A stretch of 64,000 nucleotides of DNA from Bathynomus jamesi (taxonomy: Eukaryota; Arthropoda; Malacostraca; Isopoda; Cirolanidae): assembly GCA_023014485.1 (NCBI GenBank), contig JAJOZX010000483.1:867501-931500 (forward strand), given 5' to 3'. The position numbers were made by a program, and so were the translations under genes. The notes under the pieces were generated by a model, which had not been told where the DNA came from, did not search any database, and saw only the letters and a program-made list of their open reading frames with translations. How positions within the stretch are numbered: position 1 is the stretch's first letter; every line of letters starts with the position of its first letter. Below are positions 54,698 to 64,000 of this stretch, one piece after another.

Positions 54698-55563
54698 GTG
54701 ACTTTAATTGCGCCAACGTGGATTACGATACAATGCAGGGAGACGCGGAAGGTAATCGTTTAGTTAATTTTCTCGAGGATAGCTATCTTATTCAGAAGGG
54801 TGGGGAACGAGGTTGGACAGTATTTTAGATTTAGTAATAACTACGGACGATAGGCTAATCACTGATCTTCAAGTAATAGAACCATTAAGCAATAGCGATC
54901 ACAATATGGTAGAGTTTGTCCTCTCAGTAAGTCACTCGAAACCAGCTAACTCGACTAAAATTCCTAACTTCCAGCACGCAGACTTTTGTAAATTTAGAAA
55001 TGAATTGTCACACGTCAATTGGGAAAACGTAATGGGGATCTCCAACGCAAAACTAATGTGGGAATCGTTTGAAACAGTATTTAGGACTATAAATGAAGAA
55101 TGTGTACCGTACAAGATTAAGCGTGCAAAAGTAAATAATAAGCCCTTGTGGTTTACTTCTAGAGTAGGGGATATTATAAGGAGTAGAGATAGGGCTTATA
55201 GGCTACATAAGTGCGATAAAGACAATTTGCGGTTACGAAGCAACTACATATCTCTAAGGCGTGAAGCGAAAAGCGTAATAAAAAAGTCCAAGAGTGATTT
55301 TGAAATCTCCATAGATCGTGACGGCAAAGAAAACCCTAAACCAATGGTTCTTAACCTGGGGGGCGCGCCCCCCTAGAAACAGGAATTTCTCTAATTGTAT
55401 TTGTTATTCTCTTAACGAGAGCATGGGCTGATATTGAGAAGTTATTGAGAATGTTATTTTGATTGAAGGGGGGCGTGGAGGGAAGGACCAATTCCTAGAG
55501 GGGGCATGGTAGTAAAAAGGTTAAGAACCACTGCCCTAAACGATTCTTTCAATACGTCAATAA
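54698..55563 (+). mobile_element. CR1-like LINE endonuclease, C-terminal half
   Basis: Starts GTGACTTTAATTGCGCC (G)DFNCANVDYDTMQGDAEGNR and continues SILDLVITTDDRLITDLQVI, SNSDHNMVEFVLSVSH and VNNKPLWFTSRVGDIIRSRD. It ends NPKRFFQYVN once a MITE at 55342-55533 is removed. The SDHN motif is the end of the endonuclease. The preceding half is at 56221-56480 on the opposite strand. Confidence 0.82.
55342..55533. mobile_element. hAT-type MITE in the LINE
   Basis: 192 bp starting CAATGGTTCTTAACCTGGGG and ending GGTTAAGAACCACTG, flanked by a perfect 8-bp duplication CCCTAAAC (55334-55341 and 55534-55541). Removing it restores the LINE reading ENPKRFFQYVN. Confidence 0.95.
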
Positions 55564-56017
55564 CACTGGTCAACACTCATTTTATTGCCAATCATATTAG
55601 AGTGATTTTGGGGTAACTTTGTGGTGCTGATTCCGAATATGACATCGGTTTTGCTAGATTGGCTCTAATTTATGAGATAATTGGTACCCCATTGAAACAC
55701 GTAAAAATGCAAAAAATTTAATGTTCAGGCGGAGCCTACTTACAAATCGCATTGAAATTGTCTCAAATCATACAAAAGTAAACACATGAAATACATAATG
55801 GCATTTTATTCGGTCTCACCATCTAGAATGTTCCGGTAGTTTCCCATATGCACGCGTTATGGTTACGTTTCCTATTAATTGAGGGTATTCATTATCTCAA
55901 GAACTAGAGCCAAATCGGAAAAACTACTTTCATTTTGGAATTCAGCAACCCCAAAATACCCTAAATTCGTACGAATTTCCTTGGCAACGAAAAAAAAATT
56001 TTTTTTGTTGACCTGTG
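55564..56017. mobile_element. MITE A, copy 2 (inverted relative to copy 1)
   Basis: Begins CACTGGTCAACACTCATTTT and ends TTTTGTTGACCTGTG. Its body is the inverse of MITE A copy 1. Flanks are TAA on the left and TTA on the right, so they do not match each other. Confidence 0.75.
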
Positions 56018-56029
56018 TTATTTCAAGAA

Positions 56030-56212
56030 CTAAATATTTTCCTTCACGTAAGCTAACTTAGATCAAAAGTTGGGGGGGGGGACCTATATTTCCACCCTCA
56101 GTTCAAAAGTTGTGGGGGGGGGGGGGGGGGGGGGGGAACCTATATTTCCACCCTCAGTTCAAAAGTTGGGGGGGGACATGTCCCCCCGTCCCCCCCGTTA
56201 GTTACGCCCCTG
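56030..56212. mobile_element. hAT element, left end, with poly(G) repeats
   Basis: Three repeats of GTTCAAAAGTTG followed by long G runs and CCTATATTTCCACCCTCA. The outer end reads CAGGGGCGTAACTAACGG on the minus strand from 56212, abutting AAAGTCAC (56213-56220), the complement of the GTGACTTT next to the other end at 54698. Confidence 0.7.
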
Positions 56213-56480
56213 AAAGTCACCCATAACTAAGGCCTGCTCACTACCTATTATTCTCTTAAGTTTACGATACAACGCTTCATCCGTATCAGCTGTTTGATTA
56301 GGGGGCCTATATATAACGGCAAGAAGAAGTTTGAAATCGTTCAATTTAAGTTCTGCTATAGTCGAATCTATCGGTTCTGGAATTGTGTGCTTTACTTCTA
56401 TAACGTTCGCAATATTATCTTTGATATACATAACACCGCCTCCTCGCCTACCTATTCTGTTTTAACAAAAAGTCTATAAC
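56198..56480 (-). mobile_element. CR1-like LINE endonuclease, N-terminal half
   Basis: Minus-strand frame MYIKDNIANVIEVKHTIPEP, LLAVIYRPPNQTADTDEALY and IGSEQALVMGDF, typical of a CR1-like endonuclease up to the G-D-F of the metal-binding motif. It stops exactly where the hAT end begins. The complementary half lies at 54698-55563 on the other strand. Confidence 0.82.
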
Positions 56481-56763
56481 TCTAATTTGATACCCCTACA
56501 AAGTCACGTGTTTCAGTGCTCAGCCACGATTCATTTATCGCAATTAAATCATAGTCTTTACAAGCAATTAAAGAAAAAAATTCGTTTATTTTATTTCGTA
56601 TATGTTACTCATACTCTAACCTTTGTGTTATTTTATGCTACACATAGTGTTTATGCGGAAATCAGGTACCTTGAAAATTTTCAGGGCAAATTTTTCCCGC
56701 CCCCCGCTCCAGTAAAGTCCCATCCCATACGCCTATATATATATATATATTATATATTTAATT

Positions 56764-56970
56764 TTATTGGGGTTGTTTAACCTCCATCGCAACATCTAAG
56801 GTCAAATGACGGAGGGGACCTACAGCTTTACGTGGGATCCGAATCACGAGTCGCTACATAATCTGGACACGGAGGACGGTCTCCCATCCAACTACTACCC
56901 AGACCCAATGTTGCTTAACTTCGCTGATCAACGGGAAGCGGTGTTACGACATTGGCCACGAGGCAGCCCA
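56764..56970 (-). mobile_element. 5S-rRNA-derived SINE, copy 3
   Basis: The best-preserved copy. On minus: GTTGATCAGCGAAGTTAAGC (box A region), TTGGATGGGAGACCGTCC (box C), then the tail GTGATTCGGATCCCACGTAA and GGTTAAACAACCCC. The 5' end lies near 56968. Confidence 0.85.
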
Positions 56971-57217
56971 TATATACAGTATATATATATATATATATAT
57001 ATAAGAGTGAGTCCTGGAACTCCCGTTTCTCGTGTCACTATCCTCTCTTTTCTCTGGAGCTGATCATTTTCCCTGTCTCATCTACACTGTGAGCATTCCA
57101 GCATGTTCTCAAACACACACTACACACTCTTTTCAAAATTTCTAAAAATGGTATCATGGGCTCTCTCTTCCTTATAAAGGGGGTATTTTTGCTTGCACCA
57201 TCCCTTGGCCCCTCCTT

Positions 57218-57221
<4 letters not shown>

Positions 57222-57293
<72 letters not shown>

Positions 57294-57350
57294 GTGTGTG
57301 TGTGTGTTGTGTTTGTGTGTGTATCTGTGTGTGTGTGTGTGTATATACAC
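57222..57350. repeat. (CA)n(TA)n(TG)n microsatellite
   Basis: A self-complementary simple-sequence tract. The flank at about 57160-57220 contains CCCTTGGCCCCTCCTT and resembles a short plus-strand piece of the jockey/CR1 3'UTR. Confidence 0.9.
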
Positions 57351-57724
57351 ACAGAGTGAGCATTAAAAATGTTAATGTAATTAATGTTTGTCATGATGAC
57401 ACACACGTATTTATGGCGTTTGCCTAAATTCATTTTATACCTTCTAATTTAGGTTTTAGATAGGAAATTCAAGAAATGACTGACACCCTAAATGAAGTCC
57501 TTCCATTTATATATATATATATATGTGTACCGTAGCTGTGGCTAATAATATACATAATGAATAAAAATTATTAATTAATTTCAAATAATTAATTAAATTA
57601 ATTAGACAGTGAATTTAAATCATTGTGAAGTCATTGGCAAGATATTTATTTTTAATTTTTTTCATTTATTTGTAAAATAAATATTAGAATATTGTAATTT
57701 CTGTTACGTTACAATAATACAATA

Positions 57725-59690
57725 ATACTGTCAATTAGACTATTTATTTTATATAATTTGACCTTTAATTCTTTAGGCTTTACTGGGCTCTCAGATTAAT
57801 TAGAGATACAATGTAATACATGATAATTATATAAATCACGTTTAAATTATGATTAATACACAATCGAACCAACAGTAAAAATACAGTATTAATCTTAAGT
57901 GATTAGATACGAAACGAATACAGACAAAGTCATTATTGAAGATATGTTACTGATAGAGTACAAAGAATTAGCAGTTAGACACGAGAAATGAATAAGTAAT
58001 AGAGTAATGTACATTCAATCCTACGTTTTTATTAGCATTCCATTATTAAAATGAGATTTCTAATTGGTTTTAAACGAATTTAATTTTGAAATATATTTTT
58101 ATATCAGCACTTAAATCATTTTTTAGTTTTAGTCCAATGAAAAAGGGTAATTTCTGAGATTAAGACAGTCTAAATTGAGGAATAACGCGCGTTGATCTAC
58201 TTCTAGTCTGATATGAATGAGTTTTAATGAGTTACAAAATATTTATTTATCCACTATAAGTTAATGATTTTGTTCTTACATCCGTAAATGAAAATAAAAT
58301 GTGTCACTTTGATTACATCTTTGATCTTTAATAATTTTAGCTCTTTAAAGAATGCACTTGTTAGTGCACTTGTTAGTGGAATTTCCCATACAAGGATGCT
58401 GTACGTTATATAAGGAAGAACAAGAGAATGATACAGAGTTAATAAAACCTGTTTAGGGACTACGTGTCCACGTTTAAACATTATAGCATCGTGTTTAACG
58501 GTCGTTTTAGTCGAGCAGACCTTGTTTTGCTGATGTAAATTGGTATCTATTGGACAAATAACTTTTAAACCAATCACTGATAGCTCTTCTAAAGTCAATA
58601 TAATTCGTAGAATATTATTGCATATTACATCAAAGGCCTTACTCACATCCATAAATATAGAAATCATTATTTCTTTGTTCTCTTTAGCGACATTTGCACT
58701 TTCGATAGGATTTAAAATAGCCATTTCCGTTATTTTAGTTTTACGAAAGCCATATTGATTTCGAGATGATAAATTGTAGGAATCTAAATATTGCTGCACT
58801 CTACTTTTTAAAATTTTTTCAAATATTTAATGAATGTACAATAGATAATGAATATACCGGTATGTAATTGGTTGCTAGTGCAGGATCATCCCCTCCTTAA
58901 ACAGGGGTGTATACAACCAATCTTTTAGCACTGATGGGAATATTCCTTTGGAAATACTTTGGTTAATAATTTTAGTCAAAGTTACGGAGAATTTATCTTT
59001 AACAAGCTTCACTATCGGTACAGGAATGTTATGAATGTTATTTTTCGTATTTTTTAGTTTACCAATAATATTCCGGACCTCAGTAGAGGTAGCATGAGCA
59101 AAAGAAAATTAATGTAGTGCATGGACTGTGTGGCATTTAGTCCAACGGCGAATGATCATTATTTAGTAACTGTGAACGAAGCTTATCAGCTATTGAAGTA
59201 AAATGGTTATTTAAAGAGCTTGTTATAGAAATATCACCAATAATTTCTTTATTACCGACATTTAGATTCTCTATTGAATTTTTCTTAATTTGGTTTCCGA
59301 GAAGACTGTGGTCGCCCGTGTGTTTTTCGTCTCGTTTACGTTTGGAAAATCGATCGTTATAATAGTTATATTTTGCAGTTTTCATTAATTTAGTTAATTT
59401 GTTTCTATACAGAATATATTGTAGTTTAGGAATTTTACTTTGTAATTACAATTTGAATAATTTCTCTTCGTTCTTTATTGAAATAAAAATTCCTGAAGTG
59501 TTCCACGGATTTGCAACACTTTTGAGCGAAACTGTTTTTCTCCTTAACTCCTTCAGAAGTAGAGTCCAATATTTTGGACAAACGCAAATATTAAAAATAT
59601 GAAATAAGGAGTCATAAAAGAACTTAAATATATGATCTGGATCATTCGCAGGTTTGTCAGTCAAATCGAATATTTTCTACAGCCCAAAAT
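57725..59690 (-). mobile_element. CR1/L2-like LINE, 5'-truncated
   Basis: Minus-strand pieces: KYWTLLLKELRRKTVSLKSV (about 59560), GDISITSSLNNHFTSIADKL (59220), NQYGFRKTKITEMAIL (58750), IFMDVSKAFDVI (first catalytic Asp, 58650), VVPKQVLLTLYHSLVLPYIT (58440) and FIYGCKNKIINL (58258). The 3'UTR contains AGCCCAGTAAAGCC near 57785. The YADD block is lost, so it is dead. Confidence 0.85.
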
Positions 59691-59820
59691 AAATTTTCTT
59701 TGTGAACCTCTGAAAATATTCTGTAATATATATATATATATGAAAAATTATTTCACGAAAGTGACACGTGAAAAATATTTATGATGAATAAAACCACGAA
59801 GGGAAAAGAAACACAAAGGG

Positions 59821-59860
59821 GTGCTCAAGCGCTTTCGTCTAATGACATCCTCAGGAACAC
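59821..59860 (-). ncRNA. Hammerhead-ribozyme-like motif 3 (minus arm)
   Basis: Exact inverted copy of the motif at 59874-59913, read on the minus strand. The two motifs point away from the palindrome centre. Confidence 0.48.
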
Positions 59861-59873
59861 TGAGTGTTCCTCA

Positions 59874-59913
59874 GTGTTCCTGAGGATGTCATTAGACGAA
59901 AGCGCTTGAGCAC
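59874..59913 (+). ncRNA. Hammerhead-ribozyme-like motif 2 (plus arm)
   Basis: The order is GTGTTC, CTGAGGA, T, GTC-ATTA-GAC, GAAA, GCGC, TT, GAGCAC. Helix I GTGTTC/GAGCAC gives six pairs (one G-U). Stem II GTC/GAC gives three. The core CTGAGGA...GAAA fits CUGANGA...GAAA apart from one extra T after it. The predicted cut would follow 59907. Confidence 0.48.
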
Positions 59914-59947
59914 CCCTTTGTGTTTCTTTTCCCTTCGTGGTTTTATT

Positions 59948-59997
<50 letters not shown>

Positions 59998-60137
59998 TAT
60001 AGAAAGATAGATAGATAGATAGATAGGGTGATGTGAAGAGAATGAATAGTGAGAGAAGTGTGAAAAAAGTGTAGTATAATAGTGAGTCCGTCGGTGTGAA
60101 AAGTAGTAGTCCGCATTAGAAATGGAAGGACTCTTTT

Positions 60138-60332
60138 TAATGAAGATGTTTAGCCTCCTTCAAAACGTCTAAGGTCATATGATGGAGGTGATTTACAGCT
60201 TTACGTGGAATCCGAACCGGGGGTCTTACATAATCTGGAGGCAGAGCACGACCCCCACCCCAACCGCGAATGTCATTTAACTTCGTTGATCGACGGGAAG
60301 CGATGTTATGACACTGGTCGCGACGTGGCTTC
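60138..60332 (-). mobile_element. 5S-rRNA-derived SINE, copy 4
   Basis: Diverged minus-strand copy: GATCAACGAAGTTAAATG (box A region), the box C region mutated to GGTGGGGGTCGTGC, tail GGTTCGGATTCCACGTAAAG, and end GGAGGCTAAACATC. Probably old. Confidence 0.7.
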
Positions 60333-60429
60333 GAAAGAATGTAATTAGTAAATGTGCGAATAAACGAAGCGTTGATATTAATGTGTCACAAAAGTTAACG
60401 AGAAATGGAAAGGAATAGAAACATTTTGT

Positions 60430-60632
60430 GAGTTGTCCGTAATCGTGTAAAGGGACAATGGTCTATCCCTGAATCATAGGGTCTTAGGTTTGAGTAGTTG
60501 TTGGATGGGGGACCATCCTCTGCGTTCAGATGATGTATCGACCCGTGGTTCGGATCGCACGTAAAGTTGTTAGTCCCACCCGTCATATGACCTTTGCTGT
60601 TTGAAGGAGGTTAAACAAACCCCGACACACAC
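60430..60632 (+). mobile_element. 5S-rRNA-derived SINE, copy 5
   Basis: Plus-strand copy with GTTGTTGGATGGGGGACCAT (box C region), GTGGTTCGGATCGCACGTAA and GGAGGTTAAACAAACCCC. The 5' part is degraded. It lies about 100 bp from copy 4 in the opposite orientation. Confidence 0.75.
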
Positions 60633-60742
60633 ATTGTCTTGAAAGGTAACACTGGATCTGGTGTTAATGTTTTTTGTATCTTTGTGTGACTTCGGTCCCG
60701 AATTCAAGAGCCGTGCTCAATCCAGGAAGAATGATAAATGGG

Positions 60743-60753
<11 letters not shown>

Positions 60754-60794
<41 letters not shown>

Positions 60795-61395
60795 CAGTGC
60801 CGTGCATTCGGGGTAAGCTAGATAAGCGCCGCCTACCCTAATAAAAATCTTATTAAAGATATTAAAGACAGTTCCGTATTTTTCAGAATAGTCTACAGTA
60901 CATACCCACTAACCAGTTATGAAGTTTATCATTAGCTACTAAAGGGTGTTCCAGAAGTCATCACCCCATCTGAAATAGCTGTAACCTTAATTTAATTATT
61001 GTTTTTAAATTTTTTTTTCCAGATTGTAGAAGATCATCCACAATAATTTGGAGATGGAACACTACACACCACAACATAATTCTAACATAATTCTAAATAA
61101 AATAAATTATTTCCACTTTCTACAGTATTTGTAAGGTGCCCAACTGGGGGAAGGTGGGGTGGAAGGGGGACAACCGAGTCCAACAACATATAACACAGAC
61201 ATAGGCAGACATATATATCTAAAGGACAATTAAATGTGCAGTCATTGACATACAGGTATTATAATGTAATGTCTTTGTTCATAAAGAAAAACAATTAATA
61301 TGGTCGTGAACAGCGTTGAACTCCATGTAGTTTACTACTCTTATACAGTAATAAGGTTCCATTATAATTACTACAAATCTATATGAACAGCTACT
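60754..61395. other. (TA)n and unassigned sequence
   Basis: (TA)n at 60751-60790 is followed by CAGTGCCGTGCATTCGGGG, which looks like a hAT end without a partner in this window. At 60943, AAGGGTGTTCCAGAAGTCAT resembles a mariner-like end. No gene seen. Confidence 0.45.
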
Positions 61396-61584
61396 ACAAT
61401 AGAACTTTTGGAGCAAGTGTAGTTTACGTTCCCCTGACGCAAAAGGGGACACAAACTACACTAGGTCAAATTTGGGGAACGTAAACTACACTAGGATCTT
61501 TAGGAGACATTTTTTAAATGAATTCATCAAATAAAACGTTAAAACTAACGAAAATATTACGACTTAACCTAACCAATCGTCAAT

Positions 61585-61621
<37 letters not shown>

Positions 61622-61648
61622 TGCAAACAACACACAGTATAATTAATG

Positions 61649-62111
61649 TAAAGAACGACGCTTGTGTAGAAGAGCGTTCCGCACAAAATGAGGATGGAGA
61701 ACGAACAAATGAAAAGTGAGGTACCTCCCGGGAATCGAACCCGGGATCATCCGATTGCCGGTCAGATATGCTATCCACTACACCAAGGACCTCGATCAAT
61801 CAGAAGTCGTAATTCTCCTACATACGAGCAGAAACCAATGCCCTGAGGGGGCACCTTCGCATGCCGTACAAATATACATTTGTATATTTGTACGGCATGC
61901 GAAGGTGCCCCCTCAGGGCATTGGTTTCTGCTCGTATGTAGGAGAATTACGACTTCTGATTGATCGAGGTCCTTCGTGTAGTGGATAGCATATCTGACCG
62001 GCAATCGGATGATCCCGGGTTCGATTCCCGGGAGGTACCTCATTTTTCATTTGTTCGTTCTCCCTCCTCAACTTGTACGGAACGCTCTTCTACACAAGCG
62101 TCGTTCTTTAC
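61649..62111. repeat. 0.46-kb palindrome of two head-to-head tRNA-like repeats
   Basis: An almost perfect inverted repeat centred at about 61879. Each arm contains a 72-nt tRNA-like segment (61726-61797 minus, 61961-62032 plus) with B box GGTTCGATTCC, A-box-like TGGTGTAGTGG and a paired T arm. The anticodon loop reads CCGGCAA, lacking the usual U33, and the acceptor stem has a mismatch. These are tRNA-derived repeats or pseudogenes rather than working tRNA genes. Confidence 0.88.
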
Positions 62112-62194
62112 ATATATATAAATATATATATATACTGTATACACTTTTCAACCTTTCAAATGTTGTGTGCAATGATTCGTCATTTCATGAAGGT

Positions 62195-62340
62195 CAAGCT
62201 TGTCGCCCCTCTCGAGTTGGCCTGGCGAAGTAGTGAGTTGGTTTCTTGTACTCTCCACCTCACATAGCCGGGTACGCCCGGCTCATCGGGGATTGTTCTG
62301 AGCCAGGCGTCTAATCTTCTTTTGAAGATGTCCACTGCAA
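62195..62340 (-). mobile_element. LINE reverse-transcriptase C-terminal scrap
   Basis: Minus-strand frame VAVDIFKRRLDAWLRTIPDE followed by TNSLLRQANSRGA matches the extreme C-terminus of an L2/RTE-type LINE ORF. It lies inside the foldback element at locus 4. Confidence 0.65.
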
Positions 62341-62600
62341 CACCACTCGTGTGTGTGTGTGTGTGTGTACATATATATATAAATTGACGATTGGTTAGGT
62401 TAAGTTGTAATATTTTCGTTAGTTTTACGAAAATATTATGCGGACAAAGTTGGGGAACGTGAACTACACTAGGATAATGTAGGGGAACGTAAACTACACT
62501 AGAATAATGTCGGGGAACGTAAACTACACTAGGCACCACAGGGGGACGTAAACTACACTTGCTCCGAACTTTTTATAGGATCACCTGAAGATCAGGGCCC

Positions 62601-62760
62601 CCAGCCTTCTTTAGTTAGTTTTATAAGACTAATTAACAAAAATATCACGACTTAACCTAACCAGTCGTCAAGAGCGTACAGTTGACCTAACGATTGGTTA
62701 GGTTAAGTCGTGATATTTTCGTTAGTTAGCCCTATAAGGCTAACTAACGAATACTGGGGT
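62601..62760. mobile_element. Foldback element, locus 5 (TTAACCTAACC core)
   Basis: A compact palindrome with TTAGTTAGCCCTATAAGGC-type arms and the core CTTAACCTAACC present in both orientations. Outer edges CCCCAGCC and TACTGGGG are approximate. No TSD was established. Confidence 0.6.
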
Positions 62761-62774
62761 TTTTATATACTAGT

Positions 62775-62837
62775 GCAGTGGTCGGCAACCTCTGACCCGC
62801 GAGTCAATTGTAGTATATACTGATATACACATAGTAT
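62775..62837 (+). mobile_element. hAT element 5' end, interrupted by mariner
   Basis: CAGTGGTCGGCAACCTCTGA is a typical hAT terminus. It is interrupted after 62837 by the mariner-family element. Its other end is beyond the window. Confidence 0.55.
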
Positions 62838-64000
62838 ACAGGGTGTACATAAAGTCAGGATCTATTTTTGTGAAATAATTATTTTTTTCTATTTTTCTTT
62901 TCAGAAGCCCTTAGAATGAATACAGAAGAGCGTGTGGCAATAGTAATTTGGCGAATCGAGGGAAAGAAATACAACGACATCAGAGAGAAGTCTAGAAGGA
63001 GATTTCATAAGCCGGGGCCAATAGACAAGTCAATACGAAAATTGGTGAACAAATTTAAACGAACGGGATCTGTAAATGATGAAGCAAGATCAGGACGACC
63101 GTGTATGTCAGATCTTCCCGTGAATGCAGTACGTGGAATTATCACTGAGGAGCCACGTACGTCCGTTCGTGCTGCATCACACAGACTCGGCCTCCCGACG
63201 TCATCTGTGCACAAAATTCTGAAAGTTAATTTGCAGAAGAAAAGCTACCATTTGCAGGTTTTACATGATTTACATGAGGAAGATTTCCCTCGACGAAGTG
63301 CTGTGTGTGCTGATCTCGTAGAACAAATCTGGAGTGATAATTTAATGGACAACATTCTCTTTAATGATGAAGCCACTTTCCATACGTGTGGAAAAGTAAA
63401 TCACCATAACTGTCAAATTTGGGCAGATGAAAGACCGAATGATTTCGTCCAAAATTGGGAAAGAGACTCACCTAAAGTTAATGTCTGGATGGGTTTAACA
63501 AAATCTAAGGTTTATGGTCCTTTTTTCTTTGCTGAAGCTACAGTTACGGGGCTTATTTATCTGGACATGTTGCAGCAATTCCTTGAACCTCAGCTGATTG
63601 GGGATAGGATTGTTAGTACCGTCTTCTATCGACATGATGGTGCTCCTTGTTACTATGCCAAAATTGTTCAGGATTATCTAAATGGACGTTTTCCAAATCG
63701 CTGGATCGGACGCGGAAGCAACAGACCTTGGCCAGCGAGATCACCAGATTTAACCCCTTTAGATTTCTTTGCATGGGGTTTTATGAAAGCGCACGTCTAT
63801 CAGACGAAGATTACGAGTCTTGAAAACTTACGTACACGTATACGAACTGCTGCAGATAACATAACCCCGCAAATGCTCCAGAATGTGTTTAGAAATGATG
63901 CGGAACGATTTGAGCTGTGCAGGGATATTGATGGGCGTCACGTCGAATCCTACTCTTAATTATTTAATAAATGTTACCACTTTATCATTTTATGATTGAA
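62838..64000 (+). mobile_element. Mariner-family transposon with intact transposase (right end outside window)
   Basis: The left TIR starts CAGGGTGTACATAAAGTCAG after a TA. It carries an unbroken transposase gene at 62916-63959. The right TIR is not reached before the window ends at 64000. Confidence 0.88.
62916..63959 (+). CDS. Mariner-family (IS630 superfamily) transposase, intact 347 aa
   Basis: Cut-and-paste transposase. Residues 1-115 form two helix-turn-helix units separated by the basic S-G-R-P linker (59-62). The catalytic triad is visible: D151 in ILFNDEATF, D241 in FYRHDGAP and D278 in WPARSPDLTPLDFF, with 36 residues between the last two. There are no internal stops or frameshifts, and the start lies just inside the left TIR. 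It is a close relative of the broken copies at 21.0, 25.8 and 37.5 kb. Possibly active if the right TIR outside the window is sound. Confidence 0.93.
   Translation: MNTEERVAIVIWRIEGKKYNDIREKSRRRFHKPGPIDKSIRKLVNKFKRTGSVNDEARSGRPCMSDLPVNAVRGIITEEPRTSVRAASHRLGLPTSSVHKILKVNLQKKSYHLQVLHDLHEEDFPRRSAVCADLVEQIWSDNLMDNILFNDEATFHTCGKVNHHNCQIWADERPNDFVQNWERDSPKVNVWMGLTKSKVYGPFFFAEATVTGLIYLDMLQQFLEPQLIGDRIVSTVFYRHDGAPCYYAKIVQDYLNGRFPNRWIGRGSNRPWPARSPDLTPLDFFAWGFMKAHVYQTKITSLENLRTRIRTAADNITPQMLQNVFRNDAERFELCRDIDGRHVESYS

Larger units (their letters stand above)
59780..59954. repeat. 175-bp palindrome with two opposed hammerhead-like motifs
   Basis: An almost perfect inverted repeat with arms of about 81 bp and a 13-bp centre (59861-59873). 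It lies between (TA)n tracts. Each arm holds one 40-nt hammerhead-like motif and the trailer CCCCTTTGTGTTTCTTTTCC. Confidence 0.93.
61410..62565. mobile_element. Foldback element, locus 4, with nested tRNA-like palindrome
   Basis: TIR GGAGCAAGTGTAGTTTACGT is present at the left, with its complement ending at 62565. A perfect 8-bp duplication GAACTTTT flanks it (61402-61409 and 62566-62573). The arms contain repeated GGGGAACGTAAACTACACTA. The core halves with CTTAACCTAACCAATCGTCA lie at about 61563 and 62385 and are pushed apart by the nested palindrome and a LINE scrap. Confidence 0.85.

Noticed and set aside
61726..61797. Working tRNA gene (anticodon-like GGC)
   Set aside because: The loop lacks U33, the acceptor stem has a mismatch, eukaryotes do not normally use a GGC anticodon for Ala, and the copy sits in a palindromic repeat.

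Overview
This is animal nuclear DNA, most likely from an arthropod and possibly a crustacean. The arthropod call is an inference from scattered (T)TAACCTAACC-type repeats, many Tc1/mariner, hAT and LINE copies, and AT-rich microsatellites. One host gene is recognisable. A cAMP-dependent protein kinase catalytic subunit (PKA-C) gene lies on the minus strand, with its start codon at 44929 and stop codon at 2054-2056. Its ten coding positions have the exon sizes I recall for the vertebrate PRKACA gene (46, 62, 129, 99, 83, 127, 96, 123, 165 and 126 coding nt). Two departures matter. Exon 5 is present as two complete, diverged 83-nt alternatives, 24822-24904 (5A) and 24338-24420 (5B). Exon 6 is 126 nt instead of 127, with one base missing inside the catalytic-loop codons.

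The introns are packed with mobile elements, many delimited here by target-site duplications (TSDs) and terminal inverted repeats (TIRs). Intron 9 (2180-14941) holds a 5S-rRNA-derived SINE, a full-length 6.45-kb GC-rich I-type LINE (2997-9449, 13-bp TSD), a second LINE fragment, and a 3.4-kb DNA transposon with long TIRs (11130-14539). That transposon carries an uncharacterised zinc-binding DDE-type protein and contains a nested hAT MITE. Other introns hold a tRNA-derived SINE (15678-15912), a Tc1-like element (18690-19653), mariner-type elements (21002-22411, 25794-27001, 37510-38276), a hAT MITE (24942-25765) 37 bp upstream of exon 5A, a second DNA transposon with a 744-aa ORF (27219-30502), LINE 3' ends, and several foldback elements.

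The 19 kb upstream of the PKA-C start (44930-64000) shows no host gene. It contains hammerhead-ribozyme-like palindromes, a jockey/CR1-type LINE (49650-52395), a scrambled nest of LINE, hAT and foldback pieces at 53.1-56.5 kb, three more 5S-derived SINE copies, a 0.46-kb tRNA-like palindrome, and an intact 347-aa mariner-family transposase (62916-63959) at the right edge.

The points most worth following up are: the two alternative exon 5 copies, which differ at the gatekeeper and hinge of the ATP pocket; the hammerhead-like hairpins with compensatory stem changes; a foldback family with a shared core, locus-specific arms and 8-bp TSDs; the two poorly characterised DDE-type transposons; and the 5S-derived SINE family. 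The single-base defect in PKA-C exon 6 and the frameshifts in the apparently young I-type LINE together suggest that some breaks are consensus errors rather than biology.
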